Of a stretch of 64,000 nucleotides of DNA, positions 34,905-44,835 are shown one piece after another. The stretch covers positions 1 to 64,000 of the forward strand of contig NADL03000048.1 in the NCBI GenBank assembly GCA_002205965.3, in the 5' to 3' direction. Under the pieces are notes generated by a model. That model was not told where the DNA came from. It did not search any database and was given only the letters and a program-made list of their open reading frames with translations. The position numbers and the translations under genes were made by a program. Source of the DNA: Kappaphycus alvarezii (lineage: Eukaryota > Rhodophyta > Florideophyceae > Gigartinales > Solieriaceae). Within the stretch, counting starts at the first letter, position 1; each line of letters starts with the position of its first letter.

Positions 34905-35335
34905 TCATATGCAACGTGGTGCGTACAAGTGTTGTGGCTCTAGTGGGTTGTTCTAGCGTACACGTGTGTAGCTAATACATATGGCTATGCTGTACAGTAC
35001 GGCTGTGCAGTACAGAGTGGACAGGTATGTACGTGGACATACAGTACAGGTTGATGGGTGTTGATGCACTATGGTGATGAGTCAAGTACAGTGGTGGCGG
35101 TTACAGTAGTTGCGTGTATACATATCGTTGCATGTGTAAGAGTTGTGTTGTGAATTTGGGGACGTGTAGTGATTGTGTGGTTACGTGCAGTTGGTGAGTT
35201 AGTGCATACACATGATGACGTGATGTAGTGTTGTGCACTGTTAGTTGAAAGCTGGCATGAGTCTGTGCCAGTGTTACTATGTCATGTCTTGTGATGATTG
35301 GTAGTATTGAGTGTCCCGCTCAGATGGCTAGGGTT
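34905..35335. repeat. GT-rich, C-poor tract with GTAC/TGTACAGTAC runs
   Basis: The plus strand is markedly rich in G and T and poor in C, with repeated GTG, TGTAC and GTACAG words, for example TGTACAGTACGGCTGTGCAG near 34,991. No regular period is visible. It may be a decayed microsatellite. No coding frame is supported. Confidence 0.5.
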
Positions 35336-35814
35336 TAGTTAGAGTAAGAGTTGAGTGCGAGTGTGGCGAAATAGTTCTATATAAGTTGCGACTTGAGCAC
35401 CTCCAAGTAAAATCTGGCAAGAGCTGGCGAACTTCCTTTCATTCCCCGCATCTTCCTTATCCAACCTTTCCTTTCAGCTTCAACCTCTATCAGTTGACCG
35501 GGTGACAGCCAACTTATCTCTTCCATTATATGAACTCCCTTTTTTCTGAGATGATCAAAAAAACCACATCTCAAAGTAGCATTTAAAAGATGCGTAGGAG
35601 TTTATGCGAGCGATAATGAGCAATTACGGACTTGCAGGTTAGTTTACTTTACCAAAAAGGTCAAAAACAAGAGCAACGTCACTGAAAATTCTTGAAACTA
35701 TTGAGAACCAGTCATGACCAGAGAAAATGGGACACCCCAGGCGGATTCAAACTGAGACGCCCCAAGCTTTCAGGTGGAAATATGTATCAATTTGCAGATT
35801 AGTTAAAGCAGGGA

Positions 35815-36515
35815 AGACAGAACAGGGTTAAATGTTTTACTTTTGAAATACATATTCGATTTACCTGAAAGTTTTGCACACAATCACAACAAAAAAAAGC
35901 ATACCGGCACAGTGATGAGGGGGAAAATGGGGTGTGTTAATGATTGAAAAATAGATTAGCATATATTCCAGTGATAAGTGGAGGCGAAAATATGCTTCCT
36001 AAAAAGTCACCCTAGTACCGTCAAGTTTCGTCAAGGTCGCCCGTCCGCCGGGCAGCATGTCGCCGTCGCATTTGTCTATAAGGTTCTTAATGGCAGGCGA
36101 AGAAGCCTGTTTATTCAAGCCGTGGGTGCTCTATTAGGTAGGTATTTTCGGTGGAAATTTTCTGGCGCATCCATCTCTCTTTTCAGTTGTCCTCCCCACT
36201 CCTTCCAGTACCCAAGACTAGCAAGTCTGCGATAAATCCTCCGTGTCTACCGAAACCCTCTCGCACGTAACCGATCGGTGATAAGCGGCCCCTACCTTCT
36301 AAGGAAGCCGCCCCTGTTATATTCAACCCTGAAGGCGTCTATGGGCAGGCGTCAAATGGGCGCGCGGGTGAGGTTATGACGAGTACGGGGATAGCCGCGG
36401 ATTTTTCTATAGTTCACCTTGCTGGTAATGAGGTAGTGGTGGTTGAGTTCTTCTTCCTTACCCAATACATCAGGCGAATATATCTTTCAAATGTAAACCA
36501 CTCAATTTTTCCCTA
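35815..36515. mobile_element. Candidate non-autonomous DNA element with inverted ends
   Basis: At 35,823 the plus strand has AGGGTTAAATG, then TTTTACTTTTGAAATACATA and TTCG. At about 36,505 the minus strand has AGGGAAAAATTGAG, then GGTTTACATTTGAAAGATAT and ATTCG. The two ends are similar over about 40 bp in inverted orientation and about 690 bp apart. Between them, unrecognised frames (35,978-36,235 plus) occur. A TA-type duplication is plausible but not certain. Confidence 0.35.
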
Positions 36516-36539
36516 TTAACTGCATTCGAGCAGATCGCA

Positions 36540-36884
36540 TTGGACTTAAAAGATGCTGTAGCGTGTCCCTTCATGAAATCCCCACGAAATTTCCCGTATT
36601 ATTTGCCATTTCATTTACCACAGGGCATGCATCGAGGTGCCATAAGAGTGAAAAGTGGCACAAGCATGACTGTATTGCTGGCTGAGGTCGCATTGAACTA
36701 TTGGTATATTCTTTGCTTCAAACTTGGCGATAAATTCAAAGAGAACATCGGTTTGAACCCCATATGTCCCCTGTTGGATGAAAACGGGGGAATTCACAGA
36801 GGTTACATAAAAAAGGGTCCCTCCTCTACTTTTCATATCTCAGATTTCCGGCCTTTTTCAATTCAGGTCATTACAAGGCTTTAA
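36540..36884 (+). other. Unrecognised 114-codon ORF
   Basis: The frame is open and the protein has mixed composition (KSGTSMTVLLAEVALNYWYI, then FKLGDKFKENIGLNPICPLL). HRGAIR and HRGYIKKGP recur within it. No domain is recognised. The antisense frame 36,836-36,615 is also open, so coding strand is uncertain. Confidence 0.2.
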
Positions 36885-37299
36885 GAAAGGTTGATGAACA
36901 TATTTTAAAGGGGTTTACGAAACTTTGTGCCTTACAGATACGCAGGTCGATCTTGCGTCCTCTATCTTAGTTGTGTATGAGATGATCGCCACATACATTT
37001 AGTTTTTCCTGGAAGTTCTTCGGAAATGGCGTGCAATAGCGACGAATTAGGACTTCGGAGAATCACCTAAGCCACTGTTTGCATGAAACTAGTCCTTTTC
37101 GAAAATTCATGTTTCTTACATTTGTAAATGGAGTAAATGTAAGGTGATTTAATATTTGAATGATATGGTCGGTTGTGGCCCGGAAATATCTTACAGGGTG
37201 CCGCATAATACCTCTTAAATGATACTATCACTATGTGATGGCTGTTTTACTCAAGCTGAAGGGCGTCAAGGGCGCGACATGTAGCTTCAGTTGGGGGTA

Positions 37300-39396
37300 G
37301 GGTGCCGGGAAATTGGAGGAGAGCAGCGCTAGCCCTACTAGGGCTACCACGATAGAGAAAACGGCGGCAACGGCGATGGAGAGAGGTCAGAGAGGGGGAC
37401 GAAGCGGAAGGCGAGAATTAAGGAGGAGAGCCGGGGGACAGAACAAGAGCTGGCCCTCAAGGAGGAGATCATCATATTGGCGGGTGGAAGAGAAACGGGT
37501 TCGGTCAGCCAAGGTTGAACATGGGTCTTGGCGTCGGCGGCTGATCTCACGGGGCCAGTTATGGCGTAAAACAAGCTTGAGGATGGAGACTAGCGCAAGA
37601 AAGGCCCGGGCCAGGTGGTCGTCTGAGGCAGCAGAAACAAAGCAGCAGAGGTATGTGTTATAGAGATCATAAGGTGTAGCTTGAGGGGGACGAGGAATGT
37701 ATGATAGAACAGGGATATTCGTGGAAATGGAGTGGAAGGTGAGAGAGGTAGGGGCGGTATCGTGCTGACATTCGGTATTGTTGCTCATGACGAGAAGGGT
37801 GTCATTTGTGGGTCGAAACAGGGGATGTGTTCAAGGACGAGGGAAGAGAACTGTTTGCCGTCCTGGGTAGGCGCGGGGTAGCCCGAGGTGGCTGACGAGT
37901 CGGGAGTGGGGGTAGGGCCGGTCGGTGGGGAACGGGGTTGTTGACCAACCGTAGTTCAGCCATCATAATCAGGCTGGGAGTTTGTCGGGCGCGGGCGCTT
38001 GGTTGATGTGTATTGGAGGGGAGGGGGCAGAGGGTCAGCGCGGACGCCGGTGTCGGAATACGAGAGTGCGTCGTACACAGAGCGCTTAGCGACTCTCAAG
38101 GCGGCAGCGAGAAGCGATGCAGGTATCCAAGAGCGTTTCCGATTCAGAGCAGCCGATCTCTTTGCGCAGGCGTGGGAGAATGGAGGTCATCTCGGCGCCA
38201 GGAAAGGTGTTGGGCGTCGCAAGTGGTTATGTCTGAAAAGGACAGCCCGGGCGCACAGAAGTTATCAGATTGCGCAGTGAGAGACTTGAAGGCTAAATAA
38301 GCGGATTGAATAAAGCCCAGGTCGCGTTCGGTCCCGGCAACATAGAAAACATGTGGATTGGCTGTCGGAACTACTGACCAGGAGCCCGGGAATCCGCCGT
38401 TGGCCAGAGCGCGGCGGAACTGAGAAGGGTCATGAACTGCGAAGCCCGCTGGAGAGGTGATACGTACAAAGTTTTCTGGTTGCCACCGAAGAGGCCACGA
38501 GTGGCTTGCCGAACGGTACTCGCAAATTTATCCGAGATGCGAACGCCGGAAAATTTGTGCTGCTCTGCCACTCCGCAGTGGCTCAAGACGGGGAAATGGG
38601 TGACTGGCTTGGCTAAGAAGGGTTTTTTGGCTGCCTGAAGATAAAATGATGCTCCGGGCGTCGATGCGGTGGATGCGTCGGCGGGAGTGGTGTCAAAAGG
38701 CAAGCCGGTGGGCGCACCAGCAGCCTGAGTGGGAACCTGAGAGACGGGGAATACTGGGGATGCTGACTAGCGGCAGCCCAGCTAGGGAGGTGAGAATTGC
38801 GATGACAGATCGAAAGCGGGGGTTGTTGCAAAAAAAAAGAAGGGATGAGGGCTTGAGCTGCACTGGAGTCGTCGACATGAGACAGGAAGCATCTGGTTGA
38901 GGCGATATCAAAGAGATCAATGCTGCCGTCCAGGAGGGAGGAGGACTGAACGAGGAAGTCGAGGGAGGCATCAGTGAGGGAGACCAGAGCAGCATCACGG
39001 GACGCAGCTGCTTGGCGAACGACATGGTTGCGGCGGGAGGCCCTGACTGGATAGAACTGGTACCGAGATCGAGACCAATAGAGGATGATTGGCTGCCGGC
39101 GGGAGATCAAGGAAAAGAAATAAGCAGCGGAAAAATCAAAGGCGAAAAAGCGATCATCGGCAAAGGGAAAAAAGGAGAATGAGACGGAGATTAGAGGGAG
39201 GGAAGAGAGGGTTGTGATCTTTCGGGAAGGTGAGAGCTGCGAGAATGGGGCGAGGCGGCTCCGCAACGGTGGGCGAGCGCGAATAGGATTGGTATAGGGA
39301 GAAACAAAGGCGAGCAGGGTGCTCGAGTAAAACAACGTGCTCGCCCGTCCAAGTGTTTTTTTCCTACTCTTAAAGATTTCACACACATAAATTACC
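37300..39396 (-). other. GC-rich LINE-associated region with open minus frames
   Basis: The plus strand is purine-rich. The minus frames 39,482-38,613 (289 codons), 38,703-38,371 and 37,788-37,387 are open, with Ser/Pro/Arg-rich products. The second has a more protein-like stretch (FSGVRISDKFASTVRQATRG). The region follows the 3' end of a minus-strand LINE. Part of it (39.1-39.35 kb) recurs at 33.6-34.0 kb. I read it as the 5' part or ORF1 of another LINE copy. The 289-codon frame is probably a by-product of strand skew. Confidence 0.3.
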
Positions 39397-39615
39397 CTAA
39401 AAAGCTGGCTTGAAGCCCCCCAGCAGACAGGCTGCGTTGGAAATTTCGGCCGCCGCATCGTGCCTCTGAGTATATACCGCACGGACCTTACGATGTGCCT
39501 CCATCGACCTATCGGCCTTGTTCCGAGTGGGATCGGTTAGCAGCCTATAAGCGTCCATGTGCTACCCTCCGATAGTAAATAAACGAATAGACACCAGCCT
39601 ACTTCTCATGGAGGT
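39397..39615 (-). pseudogene. LINE-like RT, 3' end (left of the Ty3 insertion)
   Basis: Once the Ty3 element is ignored, the frame entering from 47,056 continues here as PFTATSMRSRLVSIR, then HMDAYRLLTDPTRNKADRSM, and ends at a TAG at 39,399-39,397. One internal stop is present. This matches the C-terminal end of LINE-type RT proteins that resemble the 23-26 kb remnant. Confidence 0.65.
39611..39615. other. Target-site duplication, left copy (GAGGT)
   Basis: GAGGT precedes the left LTR and recurs at 47,056-47,060 after the right LTR. Confidence 0.85.
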
Positions 39616-40329
39616 TGATGTGAGCAAACTCGCGCACGAAAAAAAATCTAGATGAGGACCATGATTGTATGCAGTATCGGAATTGGGAAGATATTTTTAC
39701 AGTTTTTGAATTTGCAAGATATTTTTAATTTGGGTGAGTGTGGCAAATTCGTCGGCTGATTTTTTCATTTTAGGACACGCTGTCATAGTAGATGTCAGTA
39801 CAGTTCCAGGTTGTGGGTGATACTACAAGTAGCTCTGAAAGTTGTATATAATGGCCACATCAATTCCCACCCCTGGCCGATGGGTGGCTGGCATGGGTAT
39901 GGCACCTAGATATTTACCTTGAGGAAATATCTTCTAATAGTCTCTCTGGTTCACACGATTACCGTGAATACATTTTATGGTTATTAGTATGTTTGTTGAG
40001 ACTTTTGGGTAGCCAAAAGTCTATATAAGCCGAGTAAACTGCTTCCTTTAGTGGAGGTGAAGCAAGTTGGCAGACAACTTCAAGCCAAGTCCCGAGTAGT
40101 AGGAAGTTGAGAGTCAACTTCAGACCCAAGAAATTTTTTACGCTAGTCGCAGAGCGTCGGTGGTAGACCCTGCCCCTTTTATACTTGCTTGTAGCTTCTC
40201 AACTCTCTTCTATATACACTCCCTTTTTTCGTTCAACAATACCACGGTAGCACTTTTGTCGCTCGCAACACCTCCTTCTCAGGGTAATTGGTTCTGAGGA
40301 TCTCTTCCCCCGCCGATTTACCCCTATCA
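39616..40329 (+). repeat. 5' LTR
   Basis: Starts TGATGTG, ends CCTATCA. By eye it differs from the right LTR at only a few percent of positions plus small indels. A TATA-like box, CTATATAAGCC, lies at about 40,021-40,031 and is conserved in the right LTR, so transcription probably starts shortly downstream. Confidence 0.92.
40021..40031 (+). promoter_or_regulatory. TATA-like box in the LTR
   Basis: CTATATAAGCC sits in the same place in both LTRs (also about 46,741-46,751). The position is suitable for the LTR promoter. It is inferred from sequence only. Confidence 0.5.
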
Positions 40330-40331
40330 TT

Positions 40332-40346
40332 TGGTACTCTTGTGGA
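40332..40346 (+). other. Primer-binding-site candidate
   Basis: TGGTACTCTTGTGG begins two bases after the LTR end, as expected for a tRNA-primed element. The tRNA would end in AGAGTACCA. Confidence 0.55.
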
Positions 40347-40417
40347 GGGGGTTGCACCCGAGGTATTCGAGTTGAGCAGTAGTAAGGAACACTTCGGGGG
40401 ATTTCTTTTCTGTAATC

Positions 40418-42889
40418 ATGGATCTCAATGCTGCTCGTATAACGTTCACAGGGGGCAAGACTGAAGACGTTGAGGAGTTTCTTTACACATATGTCAACGT
40501 TGTGATGCGAGAGAAGGGCGATGAAGAGAAGGCCGCAAGTATCTTCGCCTATCTTCATGGTGACGCAAAGCACAAATATAAGTCCAAGTTTATCGACGGG
40601 TGGTCTCTTAACGGGAATGGGCGTAACTTCGGTGAGGTATGTGAGTGGCTTGTGAAAGAGTATGCTAAGGAGGTAGAACCAGATGAGATGATTCGTACCG
40701 CCATAGAGGCCCGGCTCAACTTCGACGATTTGTTAAGCTCATTGGTGTACTTGTGTGATCTTTATGAAAAGGCTGGGTTCAACGCCCAAGCCAAGTACGG
40801 AATGCTGCGTAAGGCGGCTATGGGGGATAAGCGGCTCTCCGATTTCCTCCTCATCAAGGGCCCTCACACTTTTGATGAACTGAAGGGTACCATAGTAGAA
40901 TTTGTCAAAAATTCGGAGACGTTTCAGTCACTGAGTGAGGTACCGAGGGAAACCCGCACATCGATGTCTATCGTACATCCTGAAAAGAATTATCAAAGGC
41001 CGGCTACTAGTGCAGCGGCATTAGAATCTGTCAGGAGCGATGTCAAAAACTTGGAAGAAAGGTTGGAAACCCGATTCGATAATCGACTTGACATGATAAC
41101 CTCGCAGTTGGAAAGCCTTACTCTTACCATTAAGAAGAACCAGTCTGGGGCCCCTAAGGCCGCAGAAGTCTGTTCTTACTGTCACAAGCCTGGACACTTT
41201 GCAAACAGGTGTCCTGATAATCCACATAGAAACACTCGTTGTGCAAAGTGCGGTCGATATGGGCATCATGAAAGTAACTGCTGGTCTAAAGACAACAGAA
41301 GAGCAAATTTATCGGAAGCAAGGAGTGAGTCAGGACCAGAGGTGAAAATCTTACAAAATAGAAGGGATCAAAGGTTGACGGATGCCGGTAACGTATCCAT
41401 CGCTGAAGAGATTAGTCAAGTCAATGTGACAAAAAGGGATGGGGAAGGGAACATTTTATCGAAGAAACCTAGGCTAGAGTATGGAATGCTGGAGCATATC
41501 CCAGCACCTGTACCTCCTCGAACCAAGAGGTCTGATCAAGTTGTTCCAGGAGTGGGAGTCACTCCGGCCAAGAAGACGAAAAAGAGTAAGAAAGTTAAGA
41601 GTATCTCTAAGGACGTACTAGAGTATGTGAAGAGGTACAATTTGGTGGCTGAGCTTGCATCGGCCCCAACTGGGATAACGTTTGGTCAACTTTTGAGGGG
41701 CGACGCAGAGGATGCGAGAAAAGAACTCAAAAAAATTATCAGGTCTAATAAGTCCGCTAAGGGTAAGAAACTGTTTCTTCAATCGGCCTCGACAGCACCA
41801 AGACGTCTTAAGCTGGTACCAGTCAAAGTATTGGGTATGAAAACCCAAGCTCTCTTCGATTCGGGTGCTGTTCCAAACCTCATTTCAGAAACTTTGGTGA
41901 CAGATCTAGGTCTCGAAATTACTCCAACGACTCGAAAAATAACTGTAGCGGATGGAACCGTCTCAAAATGCATGGGCACTGTTGACAAGGTTTCCGTGTT
42001 CTTTGGGGACTCTAAAGTTGATGTAGACTTTCTTGTCATGCCGGATCTCCCTTTCGATGCAATCATTGGCTGCCCCACAATGGAAAGACTAGGAACATGC
42101 ATTGACTTGGGCAACCAAATGGTTTCAGTTAATATTGACGGCAGAACCGTGAAGATGCCCCTGGATTTCGACAAAAGCACGCATCCTGAAGATTTAAAAG
42201 AAACGGACAGTGAAGATTTCACTTCTAGCTATGACAGCGAAGATTCGGAACCAACTAACACTTTCGGAAGTGGAAAAGGGTACCCTCGGGGGTTAATGAA
42301 CATGGCATGGGACGATTATGATTCCGGGTTTGAAACAGATGACGACTGGGATTCTAGGATAAGTTTGAAACCCGAATGTGTTTCTTTTTGCGATGATATC
42401 GAATCAAAGGACAGAATTCGGAGCATGAAAGAAGATTACCTTTGCAAAGAAAATAAGAATACGTCGAATTCCATATATGAAGATGTGAGCACGACGGAAG
42501 AGGTCCTTCAAAATATTGAGGTTGAGGATCAAGAAGAAAAAGGGCGCCAAATGGCAGAAATCCAAGGAAAAGTGCAGCACCTTCCCGCCTCCGCCTCACT
42601 GAAAATATCCGACATGTTAACATCTTCCGAAGTAATTGCATGGAGCGTTTCAGATTTAAGACAAGCAAGTGTACCGGTTACTCACTCGTTCGAACTTACC
42701 GACACTCAACCGATTTACCACAAGCCTAGACGTCAACCGCCAAAATATGACCAATTTATCTCAGAAAATGTTACAAGTATGCTGAAAAATGATATTATTC
42801 GACCAGTTTCATCCCCATGGTCGTTTCCAGTTGTGGTCGCACCAAAGAAGGATGGAAAGCTGCGTTTTGCGTCGATTACCGACAACTGA
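40418..42889 (+). CDS. gag-pol: Gag-protease with start of RT (823 codons open)
   Basis: Residues 1-190 are the capsid-like gag. At about 252-290 there are two intact CX2CX4HX4C zinc knuckles (CSYCHKPGHFANRC and CAKCGRYGHHESNC). A lysine-rich linker follows. Near residue 480 is the protease active site LFDSGAVPNLIS with its catalytic Asp. An acidic, Ser-rich linker lies at about 590-760, and the RT N-terminus begins near 760 (QPIYHKPRRQPPKYDQFISE). Gag and protease share one frame with no internal stop. A one-base deletion near 42,870 throws the frame off inside RT. The ATG lies 88 bp after the LTR. Confidence 0.88.
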   Translation: MDLNAARITFTGGKTEDVEEFLYTYVNVVMREKGDEEKAASIFAYLHGDAKHKYKSKFIDGWSLNGNGRNFGEVCEWLVKEYAKEVEPDEMIRTAIEARLNFDDLLSSLVYLCDLYEKAGFNAQAKYGMLRKAAMGDKRLSDFLLIKGPHTFDELKGTIVEFVKNSETFQSLSEVPRETRTSMSIVHPEKNYQRPATSAAALESVRSDVKNLEERLETRFDNRLDMITSQLESLTLTIKKNQSGAPKAAEVCSYCHKPGHFANRCPDNPHRNTRCAKCGRYGHHESNCWSKDNRRANLSEARSESGPEVKILQNRRDQRLTDAGNVSIAEEISQVNVTKRDGEGNILSKKPRLEYGMLEHIPAPVPPRTKRSDQVVPGVGVTPAKKTKKSKKVKSISKDVLEYVKRYNLVAELASAPTGITFGQLLRGDAEDARKELKKIIRSNKSAKGKKLFLQSASTAPRRLKLVPVKVLGMKTQALFDSGAVPNLISETLVTDLGLEITPTTRKITVADGTVSKCMGTVDKVSVFFGDSKVDVDFLVMPDLPFDAIIGCPTMERLGTCIDLGNQMVSVNIDGRTVKMPLDFDKSTHPEDLKETDSEDFTSSYDSEDSEPTNTFGSGKGYPRGLMNMAWDDYDSGFETDDDWDSRISLKPECVSFCDDIESKDRIRSMKEDYLCKENKNTSNSIYEDVSTTEEVLQNIEVEDQEEKGRQMAEIQGKVQHLPASASLKISDMLTSSEVIAWSVSDLRQASVPVTHSFELTDTQPIYHKPRRQPPKYDQFISENVTSMLKNDIIRPVSSPWSFPVVVAPKKDGKLRFASITDN

Positions 42890-43407
42890 ACCAGAGAATG
42901 ATACCCGATCGATTTCCGATTCCGAACATGGAGGAGATCCTCGAGGACCTGAAGGACGGGAGATATTTCACCTCAATTGACCTTTACACTGGCTATTGGC
43001 AGATTCCATTGGATGAAAAATGTAAGGAAAAAACAACCTTTACCAGCAAAGCCGGTACGTTCAGGTTCGAAGTGATGCCTTTTGGTCTCATGAATGCACC
43101 AGCTACATTCCAAAGAATGATGAACGAGGTTTTGAAAGGACTTCCATTCGCAAGAGTCTATATCGATGATGTCGTCATATTCTCAGAAACATTGGATCAG
43201 CACATCTCGCACGTCAAGACAGTTGTGGAGAGGATATCGGAGTATAGCTTGAAAATTAAGTTGAGCAAATGCTTCTTTGCGAAAACTTCTATCCAATTAC
43301 TCGGTCATATCGTCGACCAAGAGGGAATTAGAGTGGATCCAGAGAAAACGAAAAAAAAAAGTTGGCACCAAGGCCCGCTTCAAAGACGGAGGTCCGAAGC
43401 TTCTTAG
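42817..43407 (+). pseudogene. Reverse transcriptase core
   Basis: After the shift near 42,870 the RT continues: CVDYRQLNQRMIPDRFPIP, FTSIDLYTGYWQIPL with the first catalytic Asp, FEVMPFGLMNAPATFQRMMN and RVYIDDVVIFSETL, an intact YxDD box. It copies the element RNA into DNA. The frame breaks again in a run of ten A near 43,349-43,358, a likely slippage indel. The domain is otherwise complete. Confidence 0.88.
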
Positions 43408-44191
43408 GACTGGCCTCATATTACAGAAGATTTATCAAAGATTTCGCCAAGACTGCAGCACCGTTACATGCCAGCACTACGAAGAACGGAAAATTTTACT
43501 GGAACAAGGAAATGGAAACTGCATTTCAGGAGCTTAAAGATAAGCTATGTGTCCCCCCAGTTCTCATGTACCCAGATTTCAAGAGACCATTCGTTGTGGA
43601 GACAGATGCCTCAGAACGGTCTTTGGGTGCCGTTTTGTCCCAAAAAGATGAAAACGGAAGACTACACCCTGTTCAATTCGCAAGCCGAACTCTGAATGAC
43701 GCGAAAAGAGATACTCAGTCTGCGAGAAAGAAGCGCTAGCTGTCGTCTTCGCGCTGAAAAAGTTTCGCGTATACCTTTTATCACTCGAGAAATTTGTCTT
43801 GATAACTGATCACCAGGCACTTAAAACAGCATTCCAAAAGAAGGATGTACATCACCGCTTGGCCCGATGGCTCGACATTTTCGCAGAATATCGGTTTGAA
43901 ATTGTGTATAGACCCGGACGCAATAATCAGCCTGCCGATTACCTATCCCGCTTGAGGGACGCACTGATTCCAAATGAAAAAGCTTCGGAGGACATCGTCG
44001 GAGTCGCCGAGTTGCAGTTGCCGAACGATAACGAGTACGAAGCTAATATTCACGGACTGATCAAATTCCTCGATGGACTAGAAATGAGAAAGGTTGATCT
44101 TGAACACCGAAATTGGGTACGCAGGAATCAAAAGGCTTTTACATTGTGGAATGGGAAACTTTCCGGCACACTAAAGCCGGTCCCCGACTAG
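43362..44191 (+). pseudogene. RT connection and RNase H
   Basis: Starts with the connection segment (EVRSFLGLASYYRRFIKDFA). RNase H follows with VETDASERSLGAVLSQ, then after a frameshift near 43,710 YSVCEKEALAVVFALKKFRV, LITDHQALKTAFQKKD and IVYRPGRNNQPADYLSRL. The catalytic acidic residues (VETDAS, CEKEA, TDHQA) are present. The frame ends at a stop at 44,189-44,191, just before the integrase. Confidence 0.85.
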
Positions 44192-44835
44192 TGGCCCCTT
44201 TGAAAGAAAGAATGAAGATCTTGAGGACTTTCCATGATGAGCTAGGGCATTGGGATCTCGAAACAACCAAAAAATTCGTAACTGAGAGATTCTGGTGGCC
44301 CGGTATCCATAAGGACGTCTATAACTTCGTGAAAAGCTGCGACAACTGCCAAAAATTCACTCCAATACGGAAGTATAAGACAACTCTAAGTTTTCCAGTT
44401 TCCGGTCTCTTTGAAACCTTCTCAATTGACTTCGCGGGCCCGTTCAAGGAAACTTCTTCCGGAAACAAATATCTCCTTATAGGGGTGGAACATCTTACTG
44501 GATGGCCAATAGCAGTTGCAGTTGAGGAGGCAAATGCTGAGGTGGTACTGAGATTCATCGAAAAAGAAATAATTGAACCGTTTGGTCTTCCAAAAAGGAT
44601 CATCTCGGATAACGCCCTTTGTTTTACTGCAACTTCACTGCTTCGTTTCTTGGAAGAGAAAGGGATTCAGCTGAAGACTGTTCTCGCATACGCTCCTATG
44701 TCCAACGGGAAAGCGGAGAGGATGGTTGGAACCATCAAACGAGCAATATCGAAAACTATGTTGGAGAATGAAATCCAGTGGGAAGATGCCTTACCAAAAG
44801 TGTTATACGGACATGGAAACAAATATTATCGATGA
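44113..44835 (+). CDS. Integrase zinc-binding domain and catalytic core
   Basis: The 240-codon frame has HDELGHWDLETTKKFVTERF, WWPGIHKDV and SCDNCQKF, giving a full H-H-C-C zinc site. The core has the first Asp in FSIDFAGPF, the second in IISDNALCF, and the Glu in NGKAERMVGTIK. All catalytic residues are therefore present. It overlaps the RNase H frame upstream and the next frame downstream, and a shift near 44,800 moves the C-terminus into the following ORF. Confidence 0.87.
   Translation: MGTQESKGFYIVEWETFRHTKAGPRLVAPLKERMKILRTFHDELGHWDLETTKKFVTERFWWPGIHKDVYNFVKSCDNCQKFTPIRKYKTTLSFPVSGLFETFSIDFAGPFKETSSGNKYLLIGVEHLTGWPIAVAVEEANAEVVLRFIEKEIIEPFGLPKRIISDNALCFTATSLLRFLEEKGIQLKTVLAYAPMSNGKAERMVGTIKRAISKTMLENEIQWEDALPKVLYGHGNKYYR

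Noticed and set aside
36540..36884. 114-codon plus ORF as a host gene
   Set aside because: The antisense frame is also open, no domain is seen, and it sits beside a candidate transposon end. Kept only as a low-confidence entry.
38613..39482. 289-codon minus ORF as a real gene
   Set aside because: The plus strand is strongly purine-rich, which keeps minus frames open. The product is low-complexity Ser/Pro/Arg with no domain, and part of it recurs as a repeat at 33.7 kb.
40199..40573. 124-codon minus ORF over the LTR-gag junction
   Set aside because: It is antisense to the LTR, leader and gag of the Ty3 element; similar antisense frames occur over the other LTR (47,077-46,871).
43340..43365. 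Programmed frameshift at the A-run in RT
   Set aside because: It falls inside the RT domain, not at a gag-pol boundary, and gag-protease-RT already share one frame. A slippage indel is the simpler reading.
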